Of a DNA stretch of 64,000 bases, positions 42,319 to 49,397 are shown one piece after another. The notes under the pieces were generated by a model that worked only from the letters and a program-made list of their open reading frames with translations, was not told the origin of the DNA and searched no databases. Made by a program: the position numbers and the translations under genes. Numbering within the stretch: position 1 is the first letter of the stretch; the number at the start of each line of letters is the position of its first letter. Source of the DNA: Paenibacillus eucommiae (GTDB lineage Bacteria; Bacillota; Bacilli; Paenibacillales; NBRC-103111); assembly GCF_017874215.1 (NCBI RefSeq), contig NZ_JAGGLB010000014.1, positions 1 through 64,000 on the forward strand. The letters are read 5' to 3'.

Positions 42319-42359
42319 ATGAAACATAACTACCATGCAACGTAGAAAGGAGGGGCGAC

Positions 42360-42572
42360 ATGTTTCCTAATATACGAGCAGAAATGGCTAGAAAAAATTT
42401 GACAATTGCTGCAATGGCCGAAGTTTTAAAAATTAATGAGAGAACCTTGGGAAGTAAGCTTTTAGGAAAAACAGAGTTTACATGGACAGAAGTTTCAAAA
42501 ATACGTCAGTTATTTTTTCCTTCCTGCTCAGTTGAATATTTGTTTGAACCAAGAGAACAAAACACCGCCTGA
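42360..42572 (+). CDS. Cro-like HTH regulator
   Basis: 70 residues, ATG after AAAGGAGGG. A single helix-turn-helix domain (NLTIAAMAEVLKINERTLGSKLLGKTEFTWTEVSKIRQLF) followed by the VEYLFEP tail common in phage regulators. It is first in the rightward transcript, opposite the repressor, which fits the Cro role of turning the switch to lytic growth. Confidence 0.8.
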   Translation: MFPNIRAEMARKNLTIAAMAEVLKINERTLGSKLLGKTEFTWTEVSKIRQLFFPSCSVEYLFEPREQNTA

Positions 42573-42605
42573 GTTTTCGGGCGGTAGGAGAAAGGGGATG
42601 TAATT

Positions 42606-42896
42606 TTGACAACAACCGATTTTATCCAAGCAATCCGGCAAGACGTTAAAAGTGCGACGAAAGAGGAATTACTTGCTGAAATTATGCCAATCATCGAAAA
42701 GCGCCTATATGCCAACGTGTTTACACTGCATCAGGCTGCAAAATACCTAAACATTTCCGAAGCGACTTTGCGGCGGATGGTCAAGGATGAGCAAATCCCA
42801 TCTTTCCGGATTCGCGGACAAATTCATTTCAGACAGACTGACATTGACTGTTGGATTGATTCGCAAGTTAAAGAGAACTATTCGAAGAAAGGATGA
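42606..42896 (+). CDS. Excisionase-like helix-turn-helix protein
   Basis: 96 residues, TTG start after AAAGGGG. The C-terminal half is a MerR/Xis-type winged helix (FTLHQAAKYLNISEATLRRMVKDEQIPSFRIRGQIHFRQTDIDCWI), the domain used by excisionases and small phage DNA-binding proteins. Whether it directs Int or is a regulator cannot be told from sequence. Confidence 0.7.
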   Translation: MTTTDFIQAIRQDVKSATKEELLAEIMPIIEKRLYANVFTLHQAAKYLNISEATLRRMVKDEQIPSFRIRGQIHFRQTDIDCWIDSQVKENYSKKG

Positions 42897-42909
42897 AGGG
42901 GTGAGAATT

Positions 42910-43104
42910 TTGAATAGACACGACAAAAAGCGCAAGGATGATCTTATCTCAGCCCTTGAAAAGGCGAGGCAGAAAGCGGAACTAACCAAATTGTACTTAA
43001 ACCGCCATAACAGCACGTTTGAGGATATGACTGAGCTTACCCAAGCCATCCACAGTATTGACACGGCGCTTTTTCACTTAGGAGTAGTGGAGCCAGCTCT
43101 ATGA
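42910..43104 (+). CDS. Small phage protein, 64 aa
   Basis: TTG at 42910 follows AAGGGGTGAG; the in-frame ATG further upstream lies inside the previous gene. A basic N-terminus (NRHDKKRKDD) precedes a helical body with LEKARQKAELTKLYLNRHNSTFEDMTELTQAI. The stop overlaps the next start (ATGA). Function unknown. Confidence 0.6.
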   Translation: MNRHDKKRKDDLISALEKARQKAELTKLYLNRHNSTFEDMTELTQAIHSIDTALFHLGVVEPAL

Positions 43105-43475
43105 GGAAGATTATTACAGGCAAGATTTTGAGGTCGGAAGGTAACAGAGTTTTTGTTCAAGAGGGAAACGCGGTTGCAAGTTACAATCTCGATTACTACG
43201 TGGTTTTCCCGAGAGGGGGTGAGATCCTTGAAAATAGTCCCAGAGATATGGTTATGCATGAGCAAGGCAGCGAGATTGATGCTGCTGGAGCTGCAAGCAG
43301 AGAGGAATTCAAAACGCTGGACACAATGATCTGGATCAGACTATGTGTTAATGGAGACCTGTTTACTAAGGAGAGAGATATACAGACCCTTAGAAAAACT
43401 TATACTCTCGAAATTGCAATTAGGGAGTATGAGGCATTAACAAAAAGAAAATCAGCTGCCTGGCACGGCAACTGA
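43101..43475 (+). CDS. Phage hypothetical protein, 124 aa
   Basis: Starts at ATG 43101 in a four-base overlap with the previous gene. The N-terminal half looks like a small beta domain (GKILRSEGNRVFVQEGNAVASYNLDYYVVF); the C-terminal half is helical. No family was recognised. Its place in the early operon suggests an accessory replication or host-takeover role, which is inference only. Confidence 0.6.
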   Translation: MRKIITGKILRSEGNRVFVQEGNAVASYNLDYYVVFPRGGEILENSPRDMVMHEQGSEIDAAGAASREEFKTLDTMIWIRLCVNGDLFTKERDIQTLRKTYTLEIAIREYEALTKRKSAAWHGN

Positions 43476-43535
43476 TCGGGTACATCAAAAATATAGTTAT
43501 CGGCATTATACCACGCTGAGGGAAGGTTGTGAAGC

Positions 43536-43712
43536 GTGATTATCTTAAAGGGCGATATCGTCCGTACCAAATCCGGAGAAACAGGCGAGGTAATCGAAAC
43601 ATGGGGAATCGCTCGCACCTTCATACGGCTTAAACGGGACTCTGACGGGAGATCAATACCTATGTTTGAATCAGAGGTTGTCGAACTTATCAGACGCAAG
43701 GTGAAAAAATAA
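43536..43712 (+). CDS. Small phage protein, 58 aa
   Basis: GTG at 43536 preceded by GGGAAGG. A compact beta-rich protein (ILKGDIVRTKSGETGEVIETWGIARTFIRLKRD) resembling small SH3-like fold proteins, with a basic C-terminus (RRKVKK). Function unknown. An overlapping frame starting at 43529 ends early and looks unnatural. Confidence 0.5.
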   Translation: MIILKGDIVRTKSGETGEVIETWGIARTFIRLKRDSDGRSIPMFESEVVELIRRKVKK

Positions 43713-43741
43713 GGAAAATAACAAGTTAGGGAGGGGCGTAC

Positions 43742-44677
43742 ATGCATGATACGTACCTACAACCGTCCCTGGAAAGCCTGCTTGACCAATATGAGGACAT
43801 TAGCGGACCCGAAACCTATGGACCGAATGGAACAGCAATTATCTTAGCCTTATGGCGTAAATCAAGGAAACTCGGATGGGACGCATCTTTTAGCATGACC
43901 CTTACAGAGCTGCATTACCAAACAGGAATTAAGAGCCGTACAACCATTGATACGTATCGTGACATGCTTGCAGAAGCAGGAATTATAGCTTATAAAGCTC
44001 CACCTCGGGGGAAATCGAGAGGTGAATATATCTTGAATTTCGATTTTCTTAGAATAAAAGCAGTCCAAAATATGGACAGGTTAGAGGATGTAGGTGGAAA
44101 AGCAGTCCAAGAAATGGACAGGTTTGAGGGTGTAAGTGAAATAGCAGTCCAAAATATGGACAGGTTAGAGGCTAAAAATGAAAAACCTGTCCAAAATTTG
44201 GACACTGTATTAAAAGATACTATTACTATTACTACTACTATTGCTGACCCGTTCGAATTCATTTTTAAAGAATTTTGTAACATCCATAAAAAATTAGACA
44301 TACATGTCAAGCCCACTGACATTACTCTGATGGAGTCAATGATTGATAAAAAGAAAATACCAGCTGGTTTCATCGCTAAAGTAATGGCCCTAATTTATGA
44401 GAGAGAAACCCCAAAAGGTACAAAGATTAACACTTTTGCGTATTACGAAGATGCTATTTTGGAAGCTTGGAAGTCTCGGAAAGCCATAACTGACAGGGTG
44501 CCATCCCCTACAGTCGCCCTTGGTGATGAGTCCATAACCAGCGGGGTTCCAGTCCCTGGGGTCGCCATTGGATCGCCAAAACGTACAAAGCAGCAGCAAG
44601 CACTCGATGATCTACGTAGAAAAGCAGAGGAGGAACGGCAGCGTGAACAGAGCAGAGGTGATAGACCTCATGATTGA
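43742..44677 (+). CDS. Phage replication initiator (DnaD/O-like)
   Basis: 311 residues, ATG after GGGAGGGGCG. The N-terminus is a winged helix like phage replication initiators (ILALWRKSRKLGWDASFSMTLTELHYQTGIKSRTTIDTYRDMLAEAGII). The middle has four repeats of 14 residues (AVQNMDRLE type), which are four 42-base iterons at DNA level. The C-terminal part resembles a DnaD/DnaB-II domain (IPAGFIAKVMALIYERETPKGTKINTFAYYEDAILEAW). Followed by a helicase loader and DnaB, so a lambda-O-like role at an internal origin is likely. Confidence 0.75.
   Translation: MHDTYLQPSLESLLDQYEDISGPETYGPNGTAIILALWRKSRKLGWDASFSMTLTELHYQTGIKSRTTIDTYRDMLAEAGIIAYKAPPRGKSRGEYILNFDFLRIKAVQNMDRLEDVGGKAVQEMDRFEGVSEIAVQNMDRLEAKNEKPVQNLDTVLKDTITITTTIADPFEFIFKEFCNIHKKLDIHVKPTDITLMESMIDKKKIPAGFIAKVMALIYERETPKGTKINTFAYYEDAILEAWKSRKAITDRVPSPTVALGDESITSGVPVPGVAIGSPKRTKQQQALDDLRRKAEEERQREQSRGDRPHD
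44063..44203 (+). repeat. Four 42-bp iterons inside the initiator gene: candidate phage origin
   Basis: Near-palindromic words GTCCAAAATATGGAC at 44063, GTCCAAGAAATGGAC at 44105, GTCCAAAATATGGAC at 44147 and GTCCAAAATTTGGAC at 44189, exactly 42 bases apart. AT-rich sequence (runs of ACT and ATT) follows at 44215-44250 and could be the melting region. Confidence 0.75.
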
Positions 44678-44990
44678 GATCAAGGAAGAGTACCCCACTT
44701 TTGATGTAAGTGAAGAGGAAATAGAGCGACATTACAAACGACTCAAAGATTTCCCCTTAGCCGCTGCACTGAAAAATGTGGATGATCATGTGAAGACAAA
44801 TAAATATTTTCCAAAGATTTCAGATATCCGTGGATGTCTCGGTGATCAGCTTGATAGCCAGCGAAGCAAGGAGCAAGCAGCTGCACATGAGGCAAACATG
44901 AATGAATGGGCTAAGATTGATAGTCCGCCACCTGATGGATATTGGGAAACAATGAGAACTAGACTGCGAGGCGAACAATTTGATAGCTAA
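44643..44990 (+). CDS. Phage helicase loader, G39P-like
   Basis: GTG at 44643, nine bases after GAGGAGG, within the end of the initiator gene; 115 residues. The N-terminal EVIDLMIEIKEEYPTFDVSEEEIERHYKRLKDFPLAAALKNVDDHVKTNKYFPKISDI resembles the SPP1 G39P/helicase-loader fold. A disordered tail follows. It precedes dnaB with an 11-base overlap and would deliver the helicase to the initiator-bound origin. Confidence 0.75.
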   Translation: MNRAEVIDLMIEIKEEYPTFDVSEEEIERHYKRLKDFPLAAALKNVDDHVKTNKYFPKISDIRGCLGDQLDSQRSKEQAAAHEANMNEWAKIDSPPPDGYWETMRTRLRGEQFDS

Positions 44991-46326
44991 CCTGTCTGAC
45001 ATAGAATTACCTGCAGATATCGGCGCGGAGCAATCGATTCTTGGAGCTATTCTCTTGGATGAAACCATGTTCGAAATCGTAAAAGAAAAGCTAATAGGTG
45101 GCGAATTTTTCGATAAGAAGAATTCCCGAATTTTCAGGGCAATGTCCCACGTCCGTAACGCTGGAAATCCTCTAGATCTTGTATCGTTGACTGGACAATT
45201 GGAAGATTCTGAGGAGCTTGCAATTGTGGGCGGTGTAACCTACTTGTCCAATCTGGCTAATGCGGTGCCGACAGTTGCAAACACTGGATATTACGTGGAA
45301 CGTGTGAAGGAAATGTTTCTCAAGCGTGAAGCCATTCAAATTGCTCTTGATTTATTAAAGCAAGCGGCTGAGGAGCAAGACATCAAAGGGTTTGTCGCGA
45401 TGGCAGAAACATCAATTGCTAAGATATCGGATAAATCAGCTAAGGCGAAAGAGTTTGTGGGAATACGAGATGTCCTGATGGAAGTATGGGAAGATGCAGA
45501 GCACCGGTATAATAATAGATTTGCTAATCGGGGTGTTACGGGTATTAGATCCTGTTATGACGATTTGGACAAGATGACAGCTGGTTTCCAGGACGGGGAC
45601 TTGATTATAGTCGCTGCCAGGCCTTCGGTTGGGAAAACAGCATTCGCTTTGAACATCGCTCAGAACGTTTCTATAAAAACGGGGGAAACAGTAGCTATTT
45701 TTAGCTTGGAAATGTCAGGGTCCCAACTTGTCCAGCGTATGATTTGCGCGGAGGGTATGATTGATGCAAGTCGGATGCGGAGTGGTTATTTCGAGGGCGA
45801 TGATTGGGAGAAAATGACGATGGCAGTTGGAAAATTGTCAGAAGCAGATATTTATATCGATGACACACCGGGAATTACGGTGAATGAGATCCGCTCAAAA
45901 TGCCGGAAGCTTAAAAAGGAGAAGGGACTCGGCATGATCCTGATCGATTACCTGCAGCTCATTCAGGGGACGGGCCGCGGATCGAATCGTCAAGAAGAGG
46001 TATCTGGTATTTCTCGGACATTAAAACAGCTGGCGCGTGAATTAGAAGTTCCAATAATAGCTTTGTCTCAGCTCAGCAGGGGAGTGGAGCAGCGGCAAGA
46101 TAAACGACCTATGATGTCTGACCTTCGTGAATCTGGAGCAATTGAACAAGATGCCGATATCGTAGCTTTTTTGTATCGGGATGACTACTACGATAAGGAA
46201 TCCGAGAAGAAGAATATCATTGAAATCATAATAGCCAAGCAGCGAAACGGACCTACCGGAACAGTGGAGCTCGCGTTCCTGAAAAATTATAATAAGTTCG
46301 TCAGCATGGATAGAAATGTATCTTAA
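44980..46326 (+). CDS. dnaB: Replicative DNA helicase (DnaB family)
   Basis: 448 residues, TTG start. The N-terminal DnaB domain (LPADIGAEQSILGAIL) and RecA-like helicase core are complete: Walker A ARPSVGKTAFALNIA, Walker B MILIDYLQLI, then LSQLSRGVEQRQDKRPMMSDLRESGAIEQDADIV with the arginine finger region. Length is that of bacterial DnaB. It is encoded by the phage early operon with its own loader and initiator. Confidence 0.95.
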   Translation: MIANLSDIELPADIGAEQSILGAILLDETMFEIVKEKLIGGEFFDKKNSRIFRAMSHVRNAGNPLDLVSLTGQLEDSEELAIVGGVTYLSNLANAVPTVANTGYYVERVKEMFLKREAIQIALDLLKQAAEEQDIKGFVAMAETSIAKISDKSAKAKEFVGIRDVLMEVWEDAEHRYNNRFANRGVTGIRSCYDDLDKMTAGFQDGDLIIVAARPSVGKTAFALNIAQNVSIKTGETVAIFSLEMSGSQLVQRMICAEGMIDASRMRSGYFEGDDWEKMTMAVGKLSEADIYIDDTPGITVNEIRSKCRKLKKEKGLGMILIDYLQLIQGTGRGSNRQEEVSGISRTLKQLARELEVPIIALSQLSRGVEQRQDKRPMMSDLRESGAIEQDADIVAFLYRDDYYDKESEKKNIIEIIIAKQRNGPTGTVELAFLKNYNKFVSMDRNVS

Positions 46327-46359
46327 ACCAAGTAACATAATGAATATTGTGTTACTAAA

Positions 46360-46386
46360 TAAAAATAGCCCTCAAAAATGGAGGGC
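46360..46386 (-). terminator. Terminator of the 42-aa minus-strand gene
   Basis: GCCCTC (46368-46373) pairs with GAGGGC (46381-46386); on the minus strand TATTTTTATTT follows. It may also stop the dnaB transcript weakly. Confidence 0.65.
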
Positions 46387-46419
46387 ATTTCCAGAGTCAG
46401 TCAGTATAAACGGATTGTA

Positions 46420-46548
46420 TTATAGCAACCCCATGAGTAAAGCAAACAAAACCCTTCCAACAGTTGCGATAAAGATACCTAACAACACTTTAAGGATGAT
46501 AGCTTGTCTATATCGCTTGTTTTTCAAGAATTTTTTAAACCAGTTCAT
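46420..46548 (-). CDS. Small membrane peptide, 42 aa
   Basis: ATG at 46548 on the minus strand is preceded by AAAGGGGGAATG. The sequence is a basic N-terminus (NWFKKFLKNKRYRQ) followed by one hydrophobic helix (AIILKVLLGIFIATVGRVLFALLMGLL). It has its own terminator and opposes all neighbouring phage genes, so it is an independent unit, possibly expressed in the lysogen. Toxin-like or superinfection-exclusion roles are possible but unsupported by homology. Confidence 0.55.
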   Translation of the reverse strand: MNWFKKFLKNKRYRQAIILKVLLGIFIATVGRVLFALLMGLL

Positions 46549-46679
46549 GCACATTCCCCCTTTCTACGATAAACATCGTTTTACCCTGTATCATAGTTGC
46601 GAAATTTTTTACTTATTCCGAAACAGGGGGGGAGTAAAACGTAGTTGAACCGTTTCAGATTAGATAGGAGGATGTACGT

Positions 46680-47483
46680 ATGGGAGTTCCAAGGATACTC
46701 CACTATCCCGGCAGCAAGTGGAGTATGGCAGAATGGATTATCGACCACATGCCGCCGCATGCTGTCTATCTCGAACCATACTTTGGATCCGGCGCTGTTC
46801 TTTTTAATAAACAGCCTTCGGGATTGGAAACTATCAATGATATTGACGGTGACGTGATTAATCTCTTCAAAGTGATTCGTGATCAACCAGATCAGCTTGC
46901 CCATGGAATTCACTGGACACCATATTCAAGACAAGAATACTTGGACTCACATAAGCCATCTGGAAATGAAATTGAACGAGCAAGGCGCTTTCTGGTTCGC
47001 TGCTGGCAGTCGATCAGGGTGAAGACTGGTTCAATATCTGGATGGAAATGCAGAGGTACGGCAGACGATTCTTATCGTGTGAAGCAATGGAATGACCTAC
47101 CGACAAAGATAATGGATGTAGCTGAAAGGCTTAAAGACGTTCAAATCGAGAATCGGCCAGCGCTTCAGGTAATCACTAGATATAATCGTCCAGACGTTTT
47201 GATCTATGCGGATCCGCCGTACCTCATGGAAACTCGTAATGGAAAAATTTACGACAACGAAATGACGGATGCCGATCATATTGAACTTATACGCACGCTG
47301 CAGGCGCACACTGGACCAGTCATCTTGTCTGGCTATACTCATCCTTTGTATGAATCAATGCTTTCTGATTGGACACGAGAAGAGCAAAAACAAATTATTG
47401 AGAATGGATCCGTACGGACAGAAGTTATCTGGATTAACCCGGTCGCTAGTGGAGTAATGGGCCGACAGATGACGCTTTTCTAA
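46680..47483 (+). CDS. DNA adenine methyltransferase (D12 class)
   Basis: 267 residues, ATG after AGGAGGATG. Motif I (YPGSKWSMAEWIIDHMP...EPYFGSGAVLF) binds S-adenosylmethionine; motif IV is YADPPY. Those are the Dam/D12 N6-adenine methylase features. It probably methylates phage DNA, protecting against host restriction or timing packaging. No partner restriction gene is adjacent. Confidence 0.92.
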   Translation: MGVPRILHYPGSKWSMAEWIIDHMPPHAVYLEPYFGSGAVLFNKQPSGLETINDIDGDVINLFKVIRDQPDQLAHGIHWTPYSRQEYLDSHKPSGNEIERARRFLVRCWQSIRVKTGSISGWKCRGTADDSYRVKQWNDLPTKIMDVAERLKDVQIENRPALQVITRYNRPDVLIYADPPYLMETRNGKIYDNEMTDADHIELIRTLQAHTGPVILSGYTHPLYESMLSDWTREEQKQIIENGSVRTEVIWINPVASGVMGRQMTLF

Positions 47484-47526
47484 CGAACATTCGATGAATA
47501 TGGAAGGACATGGGAGGTAGGAAGGG

Positions 47527-48000
47527 ATGCAAGAAGCCCGCGTTTTAGACGCTTGCTGCGGCAGTCGGATGTTTTGGTTCGACAAGAAGAATGACAATGC
47601 GCTGTTTATGGATAACCGCCAATTAAGCGACACACTGTGTGATGGTAGAAAGCTGGAGGTTAGTCCAGACATAGTAGCTGATTTTAGAAACATGCCTTTT
47701 GAAGACAGTTCATTCTATATGGTGGTATTCGATCCGCCGCATTTGTTAAAGGCTGGTGAGGATTCGTGGTTGGCCAAGAAATACGGACGCCTTGGGCCTG
47801 ATTGGAAAGAGGACATAAAGCAAGGATTTTATGAGTGCATGAGGGTTCTCAAGCCGAACGGCACGCTCATATTCAAGTGGAATGAGGATCAAATCAGCAT
47901 TAGCGAAATCCTCAAAGCGATAGACCACAAACCGTTATTCGGGAATCGTAGAAGCAAAACACATTGGATTGTGTTCATGAAAGATGACGGGCAACTTTGA
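47527..48000 (+). CDS. Class I SAM-dependent methyltransferase
   Basis: 157 residues, ATG after GGGAGGTAGG. VLDACCGSRMFWFD is motif I; FDPPHLLKAG is a DPPx catalytic motif; MRVLKPNGTLIFKWNE is the motif VI/VIII strand. Small DPPH-type methyltransferases like this occur in many Firmicute phages next to a D12 methylase. Target base unknown. Confidence 0.85.
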   Translation: MQEARVLDACCGSRMFWFDKKNDNALFMDNRQLSDTLCDGRKLEVSPDIVADFRNMPFEDSSFYMVVFDPPHLLKAGEDSWLAKKYGRLGPDWKEDIKQGFYECMRVLKPNGTLIFKWNEDQISISEILKAIDHKPLFGNRRSKTHWIVFMKDDGQL

Positions 48001-48028
48001 ATATTAAAGAATTTTAGGAGGTATAAAC

Positions 48029-48364
48029 GTGAATAAGAAACAGTCATTGATAAATGAAAAGTTGTCAGAAATTATGTTATTGTGTGTCCTTGTGAACAAT
48101 CATACAGACTATTGCGTATTTATGAATCTTTCCGGTCACGTTGATCAAATATCGTTTCGAGTATGTGAATCTAAAGCGCGTTGGCAACGTTCTCTCATTG
48201 AGCAAGAGTTTTATTTCAGTCATAACGCTCCACCTAAATTAAATCAGAAACTGGATAAGATTATCGACACTTTAACCGAAATACTTAAAACCAATCACAT
48301 TGATTTCGGAAAATTCAAGTCAGTTAGAACAACACATACAACGTATGCAATGTTCAATGCTTAG
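48029..48364 (+). CDS. Phage hypothetical protein, 111 aa
   Basis: GTG start after AGGAGGTATAAAC. A soluble alpha/beta protein with a beta-hairpin-like VFMNLSGHVDQISFRVCE and a helical region around LNQKLDKIIDTLTEIL. No family recognised. It is co-directional with the methyltransferase genes. Confidence 0.6.
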   Translation: MNKKQSLINEKLSEIMLLCVLVNNHTDYCVFMNLSGHVDQISFRVCESKARWQRSLIEQEFYFSHNAPPKLNQKLDKIIDTLTEILKTNHIDFGKFKSVRTTHTTYAMFNA

Positions 48365-48388
48365 GTAGGCAGATCATGGGAGGAGAAT

Positions 48389-48679
48389 ATGATTAGTGAT
48401 CGTGCATTGCAAATGATCGAGCAGAAGCTAACTCCTATTATTAAGTCGGGCAAGCGGATCGATAGCATAAAATTAATGGTTTGTCCTGTGTCACCGATAG
48501 CCAAAGCCGCTATTATAGAAACAAGGTTTGGGCCGCTACGAGTTGTTCCAGGCGAATACCTGAAGATGGGATTTTCATACCTGATAGAAAGTCCCATAAG
48601 TAGAGGGGGTATTGGTTTCAATTGGGTATCGAAAAAGGTAAAAACCTCTGATGAGGGGATTGTTGGCAATGGAAAATGA
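48389..48679 (+). CDS. Phage hypothetical protein, 96 aa
   Basis: ATG after GGGAGGAGAAT. A basic protein with QMIEQKLTPIIKSGKRIDS, then a hydrophobic beta segment IKLMVCPVSPIAKAAIIETRFGPLRVVPGEYLKMGF. The end overlaps the next gene. Function unknown. Confidence 0.55.
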   Translation: MISDRALQMIEQKLTPIIKSGKRIDSIKLMVCPVSPIAKAAIIETRFGPLRVVPGEYLKMGFSYLIESPISRGGIGFNWVSKKVKTSDEGIVGNGK

Positions 48680-49058
48680 TTTTGATAATCAAATAGAATT
48701 ATTTCAAAGGGCAACGTTAGCCGATATTAAAGAATCAAAGAAACATTTAAAATTATTTATGAAGTATCAAGCAATGATTGCGGAATTTGAGCGGCGCGGC
48801 TTAGACACGCTATCTACCCAGCAACATGAAGTATACCAATTGCTTAAAAATAGGGTGCTAAATCTTCAAAGTGCTATTAACCTAATTATCGATGCAGAGA
48901 TTAAAGAGATGATAGAATATCGGTATATTAAAGGGAACAAGCATGTTGTAACTATTGAACATTTTGCTGAGAACATGGATGACCGAACGGTTGAACGGAA
49001 GTTATGCAAAGGAATCGAATCAGTTGCAGAATCGCTTAAAATTATGACGGTAAAATGA
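48669..49058 (+). CDS. Late transcription regulator, ArpU/sigma-70 region 4-like
   Basis: From ATG 48669 (129 residues; 48651 is an alternative). An N-terminal helical part is followed by MIEYRYIKGNKHVVTIEHFAENMDDRTVERKLCKGIESVAESL, a sigma-region-4-like helix-turn-helix typical of ArpU/RinA-type late activators in Firmicute phages. Its position, last before the structural genes and just upstream of an activated-looking promoter, supports this role. Confidence 0.65.
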   Translation: MENDFDNQIELFQRATLADIKESKKHLKLFMKYQAMIAEFERRGLDTLSTQQHEVYQLLKNRVLNLQSAINLIIDAEIKEMIEYRYIKGNKHVVTIEHFAENMDDRTVERKLCKGIESVAESLKIMTVK

Positions 49059-49100
49059 CGGCAAGTAGACGGGGAACAGTCGGTTATATGTCGTTATGAT
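49045..49100 (+). promoter_or_regulatory. Candidate activator-dependent phage late promoter
   Basis: Three direct repeats, TGACGG at 49045 and 49056 and AGACGG at 49067, are spaced 11 bases apart, about one helical turn. A -10-like TATGAT lies at 49095-49100 with no recognisable -35. This layout suits a promoter that needs an upstream-bound activator, presumably the ArpU-like protein encoded just before. Confidence 0.5.
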
Positions 49101-49120
49101 GCCGCTACGAATTACTCACA

Positions 49121-49375
49121 ATAAGGGTACAGTTGAATTCATAGAGCAGAACTTTGCTCGGGTGAATCCTACTGTACCCTTATCACTTGTAGGACTCGGT
49201 CACGCGGTGGGTTTCGATCAACCTTAGGCGCAAGTCGCCAGGCGTGTGATGATGAGGTGGGGTTAAATGCCCTTAACAAGGTTGACTTGTCCCTTGTTCA
49301 GCGTTTCGGATAATATCCGGAAAGCTGATGAATGGACAATAGTTTGCATTTCCGCCCTAAGGGCGGTTTTTATTT
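49121..49375 (+). ncRNA. Candidate structured phage RNA (late leader)
   Basis: No ORF, but hairpins throughout. (1) ATAAGGGTACAG (49121-49132) with its perfect complement at 49172-49183, enclosing GAATTCA/TGAATC and GAGCA/TGCTC stems. (2) CACGC/GCGTG closing a three-way junction of GGTT-TCGATC-AACC and GGCG-CAAGT-CGCC (about 49199-49246). (3) AACAAGG/CCTTGTT (49275-49298). (4) CAGC/GCTG around TTTCGGAT/ATCCGGAAA (49299-49327). (5) a terminator (49352-49375). It matches no RNA family I can name. Confidence 0.5.
49352..49375 (+). terminator. Rho-independent terminator upstream of the recombinase gene
   Basis: CCGCCC (49352-49357) pairs with GGGCGG (49361-49366), followed by TTTTTATTTTG. It ends 22 bases before the next start codon, so late transcripts from upstream must read through it or start after it. 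Confidence 0.85.
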
Positions 49376-49397
49376 TGTCTAAAAATGAGGTGGTGAT

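Noticed and set aside
42787..42909. N-terminal part of the 105-codon frame before the 64-aa phage protein
   Set aside because: It overlaps the excisionase-like gene in another frame; the TTG at 42910 has its own ribosome-binding site.
44063..44203. Phased 42-bp repeats considered as a CRISPR array
   Set aside because: Only the 15-base words are conserved, they are in a coding frame, and no cas genes are present.
46316..46648. 110-codon plus-strand frame after dnaB
   Set aside because: It runs through a terminator stem and opposite a better-supported minus-strand peptide with its own ribosome-binding site.
49199..49246. tRNA-like fold in the phage late leader
   Set aside because: Three-way junction with short stems only; no anticodon arm or T-loop consensus and no CCA end.
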